Source: Platanthera guangdongensis (lineage: Eukaryota; Streptophyta; Magnoliopsida; Asparagales; Orchidaceae). From it: a stretch of 64,000 bases of DNA. Positions 53,254-64,000 of the stretch are shown piece by piece. The position numbers and the translations under genes were made by a program. Numbering within the stretch: position 1 is the stretch's first letter; each line of letters opens with the position of its first letter. The stretch spans positions 75,888,346-75,952,345 of the forward strand of contig CM077157.1 in the NCBI GenBank assembly GCA_039583875.1. The letters run 5' to 3'. The notes beneath the pieces were generated by a model. That model worked only from the letters and a program-made list of their open reading frames with translations. It searched no databases and was not told where the DNA came from.

Positions 53254-53618
53254 GAGATCAAGTGCAAGAGAACTGAAAGTGCGGGACGGAGGTCGAAGAA
53301 AACCTAGATATAAGGTTTTCAGAATATGAACCAGCAGACTCCGTACAACGAATAATCAAAATTCTTCGATCTGAGGTCGACGAAATATTTTATAGTCAAA
53401 AGAATTCGTTGATCTCAGTCAGAAGAAGTGAAAACATTTCGTCGAGTTCAGTTCGATGAAATGTTTCTGAAGCAAATTCGTCGATCTCCGATCGACGAAA
53501 ATAGCTTCACTCACAGATTGTTCATCGATCTCCGTTCAATGAATTTCTCTAGAACTTTTCCTAGTTCATCGATCTTCGTTCGACGAACTTTGAAAAATTC
53601 GTCGACCATAGACAGAAA
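53254..53618. other. Spacer between family B pol and ORF3 with TCGA motifs
   Basis: 365 bp with about ten TCGTCGA/TTCGATGAA/GATCGACGAA-type motifs (53370-53600), in the same place as the GTGTCGACAC cluster of family A. Confidence 0.8.
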
Positions 53619-56420
53619 TTAAATTAAGGCTTCTCCATTTATCATGCCAAGCTGATTTAAGAACAGATGGTTCCCCTCATCCAAAGGTTTGGTGAAGATA
53701 TCTGCTCTTTGCAAATCAGTGTAGATATAAACAAGATTAATTTTATTTTTGTCTACACACTCTCTAATGAAATGGTGCCTAATGTCTATATGCTTAGTCC
53801 TACTATGATGGACTGGATTTTGTGCAATGGAAATTGCACTTGTGTTGTCACATAGTAGAGTTGAATTATTTAAGTTGAACCCATAGTCTAAAAGTTGGTT
53901 CTGAATCCACAACATCTGGGAACAGCAACTGTCAACTGCTATGTATTCTGCTTCAGTAGTTGATATAGATACAGATGATTGCTTTTTGCAAAACCAAGAG
54001 ACTAATCTAGTACCAAGGAATTGCCATGTTGCAGAGGTGCTTTTTCTGTTTACTTTGCATCCAGCAAAGCCAGCATCTGAGTATCCAGTTAACTCAAACT
54101 CTGACTCAGTGGGATACAAAAGTCCTAGACTAGGACAACTCTTTATATATATCAAAATCTTTTTTACGAAAATTAGGTGAGATTCTTTAGGGTTCACTTG
54201 GAACCTAACACAAAGACATGTAGAAAACATTATATTTGGTCTGGTTGTTGTAAGGTATAACAGGGACCCAATAATGGCCCTATATAATTTCTGATCAACA
54301 AGCATGTCATGTTTATCAGAGTCAATTACAACATTAGTGGCCATGAGTGTTTTCATTGTAGAGGCATCAACCATCCCAAATTTTTTGATAAGCTCCTTAG
54401 CATACTTAGCCTGGGATATGAAGATTCCATCAAGTAGCTGCTTCACTTGGAGACCAAGGAAGTTGGAGAGCTCACCCATGCTACTCATTTCAAACTTTGA
54501 ATGCATGAGGTCAGAGAACCTCTTACATAGTTTGGAATCTGTAGACCCAAAAATAATATCATCTACATAAATTTGTACTAACAAAATTTGATCCTTATGG
54601 TGTCTAGTGAATAATATTCTATCTACAATGCCCCTAGAGAATTTATGCTCTATAAGAAAGTTTGCTAAGGTTTAATACCAAGCTCTTGGAGCTTGCTTTA
54701 GACCATAGAGAGTTTTATGCAATTTAAAAATATATGGGGGATAAGTTGGATAGATGAAACCTGGAGGTTGTTCAACATAAACCTCTTCTTTGAGTTCTCC
54801 ATTCAGAAAAGCACTTTTGACATCCATTTGATAAACCTTGAATTTAGTTTAGGTAGCATATGCAAGGAAGATCCTGATTGCTTCCAACCTTGCAACAGGA
54901 GCAAAAGTCTGGTCATAGTCAATCCCTTCCTCTTGCCTATAACCTTGAGTAACAAGCCTTGATTTATTCCTTATGATGACACCTTGGGCATCCAACTTAT
55001 TTCTATATACCCATTTAGTTGCAATGACTGGGGAGTCTTTGGGTCTTGGAACTAAATCTCATACTCTGCATCTCTCAAATTGGTTGTGCTCTTCTTACAT
55101 TGCAATAATCTAGTGGGGATCTTGCTCTGCATCTTTAATGGATTGGGGGTCAATTTGAGATATGAAGCAGGCATGCATTAAGTCTTGGTTGATTTGATGC
55201 CATATCTGCACACCAACTGAAATGTCTCCAGTCACTTGAGATACAGGGTGATCCCTAAGTGTGACAAATTCAGTGGGTGGAGTTGGATGAGCAACACCTT
55301 GGGGGATAAATTCCTCTTGTGGAATTTCATTATCTATTGGATAGGTTTCAGCCACCTCTAAACTTTCTTCTTCACTTTCTTCTTCAACTTGTGGAGAGCG
55401 ATGTATTGGAACCTTTTGGGTGAGGCTTAGATCATCCAATCTCTCACACAAGTGAGGTTCCTGTAATGTGCTTTTGGTAGAAGTTTCTTTATCCTTATAA
55501 GACATGTTAGCTCCATCAAAAGTTAAATGAACAGATTCCTCAATTTTTAAAGTAGATTTATTAAACACCCTATAAGTTTTGCTGACTTGGGAATACCCTA
55601 GAAAAATTCCCTCTGCAGCCTTAACTTCAAACTTTCTAATATATTTCTTGTCATTGTTATGAATATAGCATATGCAACCACATATTTTAAAATAGGTGAC
55701 TTTAGGTTTCTTCCCTTTAAGCATTTCATAGGGAGTCTTATTCTTAAGTTTATGTATTAAGCTTTTGTTCAGTACATAGTTTGCTGTGCTCACAGCCTCT
55801 GCCCAAAAGGATAGGGGCATGTAAGCATCTGCAAGTAATGTGCCTGCAGATTCAATTAGGGTTATATTCTTCCTTTTAGCAATCCCATTTTGTTGAGGTG
55901 TTTTAGGAGCTGAGAAGCAGTTCCTGATACCTTCCTTCCTACAGAACTCTTATATAATAAGAGACTCAAACTCAGTACCATGATCACTTTTAATCAAAGC
56001 AACTGGAGTAGTGTACTCAATCTGTATGTTCTTGAGAAAATCTGTAAGAACTTTGAAGTTATCAGACTTAGATCTCAGAAAGAGAACCCAAGTGAATCTT
56101 GAGAAGTCATCTACAATAACTAGAGTATAAGATTTCCCTCCTGGGCTTTATATAGCAATAGAGCCAAAAAGGTCCATGTGTAGCAAGTACAAGAACCTAG
56201 GTGAATCACTCTTATTAACTAATTTAAAGCTACATTTAGTTTGCTTCCCTAATTGACAAGCCCTGCAGAGGCCTTCCTTCTTGTAGGGACCAGAAGGTAA
56301 TCCTATACCAAAGTTGTCTTTAGATAGCCTAGCAAAGTTTTTCAGATTAACATGACATAATCTTTTATGTCATAAAACATTCTGATTGCTAACAAGATTA
56401 AATAAACAAATATCTAATGT
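53619..56420 (-). pseudogene. pol: Family B pol: integrase, reverse transcriptase, RNase H (no protease)
   Basis: Minus strand. GAG-pre-integrase KRLCHVNLKNFARLS, CRACQLGKQTK near 56250-56370. Integrase core [33 protein letters not shown] 236-codon frame 55110-55820 (MPLSFWAEAVSTANYVLNKS) covers the integrase end and linker. RT includes [20 protein letters not shown] and YVDDIIFGS near 54555-54580. RNase H GYSDAGFAGCKVNRKST, STTEAEYIAVDS, LCDNTSAISIAQNP is in the 321-codon frame 53619-54584. Most breaks are nonsense codons in one frame (several TGG-to-TGA/TAG and CAG-to-TAG type), which fits decay of methylated cytosines. Ends as in family A (LNQLGMINGEALI). Confidence 0.9.
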
Positions 56421-56675
56421 TACTTTCATTTTCTGTACCCCAGGTTCCTCGATCCCTGCTCGAAGAATCATACAAAATTCGTCGATCGCAGCAAGATGAA
56501 TTATTATGGCCAATGTTGGCATTCATAGATCGTAGATCGGAGTTCGACGAACTAGCCACATTTCGTCGACCTGAGTTCGACGAAATCTGTTGAACATTGT
56601 TTTTATTTAGATTTTTCTTGTTTTTGTTCTTTTTCTTAAGTTTTAATTCAGGTTGTTTATCATTTTTATTGTTGT
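56421..56675. other. TCGA-rich spacer where the family B protease should be
   Basis: Between the gag stop (56676-56678) and the GAG-pre-integrase region only about 255 bp remain. They contain TTCGTCGAC/GTTCGACGAA motifs and no DSG protease motif in any frame. Confidence 0.75.
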
Positions 56676-58274
56676 CTATCTTTTCATTTCCTTTTTCAGA
56701 GATAAATTTTTTGGAGTAGTTAATATGTTTTTCTTAAGAATGGGAGGTAAGTTTGATGAAGCACCTAAGCCCAGCTTGCCATTCAGTCTGGCATTGACTG
56801 TACTTGTGATGTCCATCAGCTTAAGGCTTCTCCCACTGAGAGATTCCTCAAGTTGCCTGGCCTCACATAATTCTATTTTTAGAGAAATGATTTGTTTATT
56901 TGCTAAAACTAAATCATCTTTGAGCTTAGTGTTTTCAGCAAATAGATTATCAAATTCAGCTTGTCTATCTCTCAGCATTTTGATTTCTTTTTCAAATTTT
57001 ATTAGGTCATTACATAAGGCTTTGAATTCATTTTTAAAATCAATAGAATTGAAATCAAAAGAAGAGATTACCTTATCCTTTTCTCTCTCTGATTCCTCTT
57101 CTGATTCATTAGAATGAGCTTCTGCTTGGTCTTCAGTATCAGTCCTGCTGCATGAGGCATTGATTGCCATGAGGCAGACTTCCCTTGCCTTTGCCTCTTC
57201 TTCCTCTTCACTGGAGCTAGAGGATGTGGATTCATCTTCTGTATCACTCCAAGTTTCAGTAACAAATCCCTTCTCCTTCTTTTTGTACTTGCTGGAGGAA
57301 GGCCTGTTGCATTGCTGTCTTCTAGAATCTTTTTCTCTTCTCCTTTCTTTCTTTTGATTTTCAGGACACTCTGAGATGAAGTGTCCTGGTTTCCTGCACC
57401 TAAAACACACTATTTCTTTAGTAGGTGTTTTATCATACCTATGTTTGTCATCCTGCCTAGATGACTTTCTCCTGAAGTCCTTCCTAGCCATCATGTAGAA
57501 TCTCTTGGCTAAGAGACATATGAGTTCTTCATTTGGTGTTGGAGCTTCAGTTTCTTCAGCAGCTTTGAAGGCTATATTATGCTCCTTTCTTGCTGGTGGA
57601 GGAGTACTTTGTTCTGCAGCTTCCCTTGACTTGATCAACTGCTCATAAGATTTGAGCTTTCCCAGGAGAGATTCTGTGGAAATCTCATTAAGACTTCTGG
57701 CCTCCTTGATTGGCCAGATCCTAGAATCCCATGATCTTGGGAAGCACATGAGGATCTTGTCATTGTTCTCAGTGAGAGAGATGTCTTTGTCCAAGGTCTT
57801 CAACTAACTGATAATTGTACTTAATCTGTTGTACATGTCACCAACAGATTCTGTTTCTTCCTTCTTGAAATTCTCATACTGTGAGATGAGAGTTGATCTT
57901 CTATCTTTTCTCTCATCTGCTGAACCAACAACCATATGGTTGAGTGACTCACAGATTGCCTTTGCAGATGTACACTCAGCCACCTTTTGAAATATGTCAT
58001 CTGGCATAGTTTGTGCCAATATGTTCATGGCTTTAGCTTCTGCAATCTTTGTCTTTTTTTGTGCATCTATCCACTTAGGTGGTGGAATAGTATGAGTGCT
58101 TGATGTTGATGCAGATGTAGATGTTGTTGGTTGAGGAGGACCTATCAAAATAAAATTGTAGATGTCCTCATCAATAGAATTCATGTACAATCTAATTCTT
58201 ACCTTCCAAATTGCAAACTTGTTCAGATTGCAAACTGGAGGTCTGGTTCTTCCATAACCCTTATTCTGTGCCAT
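56676..58274 (-). pseudogene. gag: Family B gag with one internal stop
   Basis: ATG 58274 (MAQNKGYGRTRPPVCNLNKF), minus strand, runs 156 codons to TAG 57804-57806 and continues in the same frame 375 codons to TAG 56676-56678. Capsid-like N-terminal part (CNLNKFAIWKVRIRLYM; AKAICESLNHMVVGSADERK), a CX2CX4HX4C knuckle (CFRCRKPGHFISEC) near 57370-57410, an acidic Ser/Glu region, and a coiled-coil-like C-terminal part. Only one zinc knuckle is seen, against two in family A, and the C-terminal end may be truncated together with the protease. It shares the capsid layout of family A but little identity. Confidence 0.88.
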
Positions 58275-58360
58275 GCTGTGAACTAAATAACCCTAAGAGA
58301 AATAGAGATCAGATCTAACACAAGATCTTTTGGTTCAACGGTTAGCTTGTACAACCAAAG

Positions 58361-58378
58361 GAAACTACTCTGATACCA
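58361..58378 (-). promoter_or_regulatory. Family B primer-binding site
   Basis: Minus strand TGGTATCAGAGTAGTTTC two bases inside the 5' LTR end; initiator tRNA-Met type. Confidence 0.85.
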
Positions 58379-58380
58379 AT

Positions 58381-60023
58381 TGAAAGACGGGGTTAAACCT
58401 GATTGACTCTAGCGGGGGGGGGGGGGGGGAAGGTGAATAGAGTAATCTAAAATTTTTTTGCTGTTTAAAATATTTTCAGAGTAATGAAAATAAATGTGAT
58501 ACCAATATTAACAGAGAAGAGATAATCTAAGCTAAACAAATCTAACACAGCACAGCTAGCCTAATCTATCACAGCCATAGCAAGAACAATAAGAAAAGGG
58601 GCAACCAGACAACACAAGAAATTTTAAAGTGGTTCCCCAACCTGGGTACATCCACTCATCTACCACCCTGGTAGGAATCCACTAGCAGGTTTTGACCAGG
58701 TGACTGTCACCAATGAGCTTTTGATCAGGTGCCCAAAACCAAATAAACTTTTGAAGGGAGTTAATAAACCCTTTATACAGGAGGGGAGAGAGAGATTGAT
58801 GGTGTCCTCTCTTTATCTAACAGCTGAGGAGACAAGTGGATTGTTGTTGTCAAGAACTCATTTCAATATCACTTGGAGTCTTGCACAGGGTATAGTAGGT
58901 CTTCTTACTTGACTTGTGAAAATACAGAAACTCCTGACTGATTTGAATATGTTGTCCTTGAGAGCTCCTGGAGTTGAAGATTGAAGAAGACTTTTGATTT
59001 GTATTTATTGTTCTTCTTCTTCTTCAGTGAGGTCAAGGAGAAAACAGAATGTTTTCTGTACAGAGAAGCAGATGATCTTGAGTGTTTCTGTGAATCTTCT
59101 CTGTGTACTGAGAGCTTTGTATTCTCTGTATATTGTCTATATCCTATTGTAGACTGAAAAGAAAATCCCTTTTGTATATCTCTGTCGAATTCTCCTTTGA
59201 ATTTTGAATTGTCTGCATTAATTACTGACGGCCTGGAGAATGAAAATCGGCTCGAGAGAATAGTTGCATTAATGAATTTCCCCAACTATCCTGGTTAATT
59301 AAGCAAGTATTTAACCTGATGAAGACCATAATCAATGATGCCACTAACAACTATATTCAGAGAATATATGCATTAATTACTCAGGAAAATATTGATAGAT
59401 AATATGGAATAAGGACAAAAATTGAGGGAAATACAAAGTCTGAAACTTCACAGAAATCGTCGACCAGAGAACAGATTTCGTCGACCTGAGATCAAGGTTC
59501 GTCGAGTTGAGAAATCATGTTAGTCGACTAGAGAAAGTTTGTTCGTTGACCTGAGAACCAAGTTCGTCGACCTGAGATCCAAAATCGTCGACCAGAGCTC
59601 AACTAACTGCTTTCTATGAATAACTTGCCAATTCTATGGTCACACTTCGTCGAGCCGATAATTGTACTTCGTCGACGTGAGTTCAGAGAAAGTATTTTGG
59701 ACAGAATGTGTTGAAGTTGAACTTTCATACTACGTCGACCTAAGCTCGAATATCATCGAGTTCAACTCAGAGAATTTACTCTTAGTTCGTCGAGCGGTGC
59801 ACGAGTATCGTCGAGCAGAGTTCGACGAATGTCGAACTCATTTTCTGAACTTGATTTTCTTCTAAGTCTTGAGTCTTCTGCTGTCCTTAGTTGGCCGGTC
59901 CATGTAAGGTTGAATGTAAGGACTTAGCCTAAACTCTAGGACACAGACATGACCCTGGCTTTACATGGTGGGTCAATCATCCTAGTTAGTGAACCTAGCC
60001 CAAATCCAAGTTGGCATCCAACA
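58381..60023 (-). repeat. Family B 5' LTR (right)
   Basis: 1643 bp; a poly-G run near 58415-58430 and several small differences set it apart from the left LTR. TCGA cluster at 59455-59840. Confidence 0.93.
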
Positions 60024-61189
60024 CTAGTTGGGTCTCTAATGTTGTAATGGTGAAGAAGTCCGGAGGGTGGGGGGCTGGCACTTTTGTATTGACTTTTTCA
60101 TGTTAAATAAAGCTTGCCCAAAGGATTGCTACCACTTTCCTCAAATTGACGCGTTAGTTGATTCAGCCGTCGGGTTTCCTATGATGAGTTTCCTCTATAC
60201 TTTTTTAGGGTATCACCATATTCAGATGCATCCCCCCGACTGTCGTGATGTCTCTTTTATCACTAGCGATGACTACTATTGCGACAAGATGATGCCCTTT
60301 GGACTAAATATCGCAGGCGCGACCTACCAGAGGATGATAGATCAAGTCTTCAAGGAGAAGAAGTGGCATAATATGGAAGTATATGTGGATGACTTTCTCG
60401 TCAAGAGCAAAGACATCACGAAACACAAAAAGGATCTGGTGAAGTCCTTTGCTACCCTGAGGAAGTATAAGATGCGGCTCAGCCCGGCTAAGTGCATCTT
60501 CAGAGCAAGAAGGGGGAAGTTCTTAGTTCACCTCCTTACTCTGAGAGTGGTGGAGCCTAACCCTGACAAGGTCAAGGCCATTCTAGAGATGACATCCCTG
60601 AAGAATCCCAAGGAAGTCCGGAGGCTGACTGGACGGCCGGCAGGCCTTAGCTGCTTTCTCTCTAAGACGGGAGAAAAGTTCTCTCCTTTTTTCAAAACTC
60701 TCCGAGGTAGCTAGAAGTTTGAGTGGACCGTGAAGTGTGAGGAGGCCTTTGGAAAGCTCAAGCAACAGCTAACCCAGGCTCATCTACTCCAATGCCCACA
60801 GGGTAACGAAGACCTCCTCCTCTATTTAGGAGTGGGAGCAGAAGGGGTCAACTCGGTGCTGGTTAGGGAATAAGGAAGGTAACAACTCCCCATCTACTAT
60901 GTGAGTAGAGTGTAATGGCAGTCAGAAACGAGATACCCCATCCTGAAGAAGTTGTTTTTGCTTTGGTGGTTTCGACTTGTAGGCTCTGCCCATATTTTCA
61001 GGCTCACTCCATTAAGGTTGTATATGATCATCTGTTACACAGTATCTTGTATGGAGTGGATCATTCAAGAAGGTTGGCAAAGTGGGCAGTGGAGCTCAGC
61101 GATTTTGACATTTCCTATTTGTCGAGGGTGGTTATCAAGACCCAGGTAGTGACGGATTTCTTGGCCGACTTTTCAGCCGAGGTAGGAGG
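60024..61189 (+). pseudogene. pol: Tat-2 reverse transcriptase (rest) and RNase H
   Basis: Continues directly from the copia junction (WVSNVVMVKKSGG), then a frameshift, and from 60067 CIDFFMLNKACPKDCYHFPQ, MMPFGLNIAGATYQRMIDQV, catalytic YVDD near 60388, and RVVEPNPDKVKAILEM to TAG 60712-60714. RNase H pieces: LLYLGVGAEGVNSVLVRE followed by stops, then LPIYYVSRV, and after a frame change HSIRRLAKWAVELSDFDISY. At least four nonsense codons. Collinear with Tat-1 8480-9620. Confidence 0.88.
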
Positions 61190-61804
61190 AGATGAAAGCT
61201 CTTCCAGCCCAATCTCTTGGAAGATGTTTGTGGATGGGTCTTCAGGCAAGAATTCCATGGGAGCCTGAGTTGTGCTAGTGAGCCCGTAGGGAACTAGGAT
61301 CGAGCAAGCGGTCAGGATCCTCTTCCCCATCACGAACAATCAGACAAAGTATGAAGCAATGGTGGCAGGCTTGCATCTAGCCAAGGAGTTGGGTATCCAA
61401 GATCTCAGAGACTTCACTGACTCAAAGGTGGTCGAGTCATAGATCATGGGAGAATTCAAGGTTTGCGAGCCCGTTTTGTAGAAGTACTTGGCAAAGGTTA
61501 AAGACTTGATCTGGGGATCCCAATCCTTCTTCTTCGAGCATGCGCCCTAAGAGGCTAACTCAGAGGCAGACTATCTCGCCAAGTACAGACCCAAAGCTGG
61601 ATGGACAGTGACTGAGTTGTTTCGACCTTCCATCGAGGAAGGGGAGATGATGGATATCGAGCAAAAGACTTCTTGGAAGGACCTGTTTGTTACGTTCTTA
61701 AAGACAGGTTGGCTTCCTGGCAATGTAGGGGATCAGAGAAAGTTTTTGTACAAGGCTGCATACTATCTGCTACATTAAGGAGAGCTTTATCGCAAGACTA
61801 TTTC
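61190..61804 (+). pseudogene. Tat-2 second (archaeal-type) RNase H
   Basis: WKMFVDGSSGKNSMGA then TGA, followed in the same region by GTRIEQAVRILFPITNNQ, YEAMVAGLHLAKELGI, FTDSKVVES with a TAG, EANSEADYLAKY and the spacer to integrase. Aligns with Tat-1 9650-10280 throughout. Several stops. Confidence 0.82.
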
Positions 61805-62927
61805 AGGCCCTCTAGCCAGATGAATGTCAAAAGTTGAAATCCTTCAAGTGCTTGAGGAGATTCATTGAGGAGAGAGTGACAGCCACTCGGGGACTCGTAC
61901 TCTAGAGCAAACGATTCAAAGGCACGACTTCTTCTGGCCGAATATTCGGAAGGATGCAGATGCCTTCTCAAAGAAGTGTTCGAAGTGTCAGCACTTCTCG
62001 CCTCTTCAGTTGAATCCTGCTCAGCAGCTTTGTTCAATCACCGCTCCCTGGCCCTATGCCGTCTGGCGGATGGATTTGATTGTCCCTTTTCCCCAAGTCA
62101 GCAGATAGAGGAAGTTCGTTCGCATCATGATCAACTACTTCTCCAAGTGGACTGAGGCAAAGGATCTTTCCACGACTACTTCTCAGATCGTGAAGAACTT
62201 TATCTGGGGAGATATTGCATGTAAGTTCGGAATCCCACTCGCCATAATCACCGACAACGACCTGCAGTTTTCCAGCTTAGAGATGGAGGACTTCTGTATA
62301 TAGCTAGGGATGGATCTTTGATTCTCCTCTGTACATCATCCTAGGAGCAATGGACAAGTGGAAGCCGCCAACAAGCTGATCATCAACCTCCTGAAGAAGA
62401 AGGTCACTAATCTGAAGGGCAACTAGGCAGAGCAACTCTCCTCGGTATTATGGGCTATGAGAACAACTCCCAACTTGGCCACGGGGGAAACACCATTCAA
62501 GCTATCCCACAGGTCTGAGGCACTCATCCCTGTCGAGTTTGAGGTTCGAAGTTCGAGGGTCGCATCGATAGGAGAAGGCAGCGAAGAGTGGCACTTGGAG
62601 AATGAAGATGCTCAGAAGCTCTCAATGGACTACATCGAGGAACTTTGTGACTTAACCACCATCTGCTTGAGGGAAATCAAGAGGCGAATGACAAAACACT
62701 TTGACAAAAATGTTCGCTTCAAACATTTCCTCGCAGGAGACTTGGTCATGAAGAAGGTGGATGCATCAGGAAGAGGAGTTGTCGTTGGCAAGCTGCAACC
62801 CAACTGGGAAGGGCCTTTCATCATCCAGGAAGCCTTAGCCACTGGGGGCTATCGTCTGCAAAACCTAGAAGGAGAGATAATGGGAAGTAATTGTTGCGGG
62901 GATGACCTGAAAAGGTTATATCCCTAG
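61805..62927 (+). pseudogene. int: Tat-2 integrase
   Basis: Zinc region with HDFFWPNIRKDADAF and CSKCQHFSPLQL. Catalytic residues: D in RMDLIVPFP (about 62070), D in IITDNDLQF (about 62249), E in SNGQVEAANK (about 62360). After stops the last 156 codons are clean from 62457 (RTTPNLATGETPFKLSHRSE to GDDLKRLYP) to TAG 62925-62927. No chromodomain. Breaks such as TAG in place of Trp near 62306 and 62425 inactivate it. Confidence 0.87.
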
Positions 62928-63558
62928 CGGTAACATGTGTTGCTTACTTGTAATCATATTTCAATATACACATTTCCTCTCCCCCAGAGGCACATGTGGT
63001 TGCAAGTTATCTTCTTTATGTTGATCATCTCAAGTTAGCTAGAAGTAGGGAAGTGTAACTCCACGATCAATTTAGGAAATGAGCCTTCGACCTGTTTCTC
63101 CTAAATAGCCCAGGGAGGATGATGGGATGATACGTCGGTATTTAAGCATCCTTGAAAGACCGAGCTCCTGTATTGACGGTTGAGATCGGCTCCCCTCCTG
63201 CATGTCACCCTAGCTACCCCTGATTGCATCTCTCCTCCAAATGGAGGAACTATCAGGAATATATATGGATGCTCACATCCTAAACTCGATAAAGGATCGA
63301 CCTCACAAAGTGATACCTTGTGTAAAGCCATCATCGATTTTTGAGAAGACAAAATTGATGCTCTTAGCAATTGTCTGTCCTGTAAGGCATGATATGTCCA
63401 TATTATTGCTAAGGCAGGATATCCTGCCGAGATCTAAAAGATACAAGTTCGTGGAAGGATGGTGGACTCAAGTGTGTGTCATGTGGTGTTGGAGCCGACG
63501 GTTCACCTATCCTTAGTTTGATAATATTAACTCCCATATTGTATTTGATTATATCTTG
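62928..63558 (+). other. Anonymous sequence after Tat-2 integrase
   Basis: About 630 bp, probably the Tat-2 3' untranslated region. I see no tandem array of the kind found in Tat-1, no RNA gene and no conserved reading frame; only a short palindrome caggatatcctg near 63415. Confidence 0.5.
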
Positions 63559-64000
63559 TGTAACATCCCTCAGACAACTAGACCCCTAGGAGTGGTTTTA
63601 TCATGACTAGGTCATGACAAAATCCTAGGAAGCCCAAGAAGACCAAGTGGACCTAGGAATGTAGGTTAGATCACTATGGTCTGCTAATAGTAGGTTTCTA
63701 AACACTAGTTTAGGATGATCATGGAGCTTCACCATGACTCCAAGACCCCACCACAACCTCACCAACCTATTACAAGGTCCATTAGAGCCCTAAGGGTCCA
63801 TTGGATTCAACACAGGGTGACCAAGTTGACCTAAGATCATCCTAGTCCTAAATTGGGCAAGGAACCCTAACTATGGGCAATGTGCCCCTAATGTGCCCAA
63901 CCAACCCAACCTAGGTATTCCTGGACCTAAGGTGAAGTTAATGGGTCACCAAAGACCCATTGGGGTCAACCTTAGAGCCTAAGTTGACCCAAGTAAACCT
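63559..64000 (+). repeat. Probable start of another Tekay-like LTR, cut by the window
   Basis: TGTAACATCCC resembles the TGTAACGCCCC and TGTAACACCCC starts of the two Tekay LTRs. It is followed by low-coding sequence with many gacctaag/ccaagttgacc pieces. The right end is outside the window. Confidence 0.4.

Larger units (their letters stand above)
48448..60023 (-). mobile_element. Ty1/copia SIRE-type element, family B, minus strand
   Basis: 11,576 bp. On the plus strand it starts TGAAAGATGGGG and ends GGCATCCAACA. It has LTRs of 1628 bp (48448-50075) and 1643 bp (58381-60023), which is the 5' LTR. Order on the minus strand: PBS, gag, TCGA-rich spacer, integrase, RT, RNase H, TCGA-rich spacer, third ORF, polypurine tract. 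Target duplication is ctggt (48443-48447) versus ctagt (60024-60028), one difference. No protease domain is found. LTRs differ at many sites, so it is older than the young family A copy. Confidence 0.95.
45179..62927 (+). mobile_element. Ty3/gypsy Tat-lineage element (Tat-2), carrying a nested copia
   Basis: 5' LTR, PBS, decayed gag, protease, RT (split by the copia at 48448-60023), RNase H, second RNase H and integrase, all plus strand and collinear with Tat-1. Every domain contains stops or frameshifts. The 3' LTR is not seen; sequence after 62927 is anonymous to 63558. Confidence 0.88.

Overview
The window is plant nuclear heterochromatin built almost entirely of nested LTR retrotransposons. 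I see no cellular protein-coding gene, rRNA or intact tRNA gene. The lineages present (Ty1/copia SIRE-type with a third ORF, Ty3/gypsy Tekay-type chromovirus with an integrase-linked chromodomain, Ty3/gypsy Tat-type with a second RNase H) together point to a seed plant, probably an angiosperm. The species cannot be named from the sequence.

Layout. 1-6645: minus-strand copy of SIRE family A, cut by the window edge and inserted in the gag of a Tat element. 6646-12177: rest of that Tat gag-pol (Tat-1, plus strand) and a 71/75-bp dimeric tandem array. 12178-34692: Tekay element (Tekay-1, plus), whose 5' LTR is split by a complete, very young SIRE family A element at 13283-26306. That element has a perfect 5-bp target duplication, and the empty site survives in the other Tekay LTR. 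34693-37137: right part of Tat-1, with two antisense genes that have their own TATA boxes and consensus introns, then a Tat LTR. 37140-38957: an unrecognised minus-strand reading frame. 38961-39200: a tRNA-derived SINE-like unit. 39226-45067: a decayed, 5'-truncated Tekay (Tekay-2). 45179-62927: a second Tat element (Tat-2), split in its reverse transcriptase by SIRE family B at 48448-60023 (minus). 63559-64000: probable start of another Tekay-like LTR.

How the parts work. The only element that looks close to functional is the young SIRE family A copy. Its LTRs differ by 4 substitutions and one homopolymer indel over about 2058 bp. Its gag (679 aa) and pol (1055 aa) are uninterrupted, separated by one in-frame TAA, and its third ORF is broken by a single -1 shift. 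All other copies carry nonsense codons and frameshifts.

The most unusual signal is regulatory. The LTR upstream regions are packed with short palindromes centred on TCGA or GTCGAC. Family A uses GTGTCGACAC (about 29 perfect copies in each LTR of the young copy and about 12 more between pol and ORF3). The same decamer occurs in the unrelated Tekay-1 LTR. A different module, TTCGTCGACCAGAGA, is shared by SIRE family B and the Tat-1 LTR. Tekay-2 and Tat-2 LTRs carry other dyad motifs. Other leads are a conserved phase-1 intron between gag and protease in both Tekay copies, and the antisense spliced gene pair in Tat-1.
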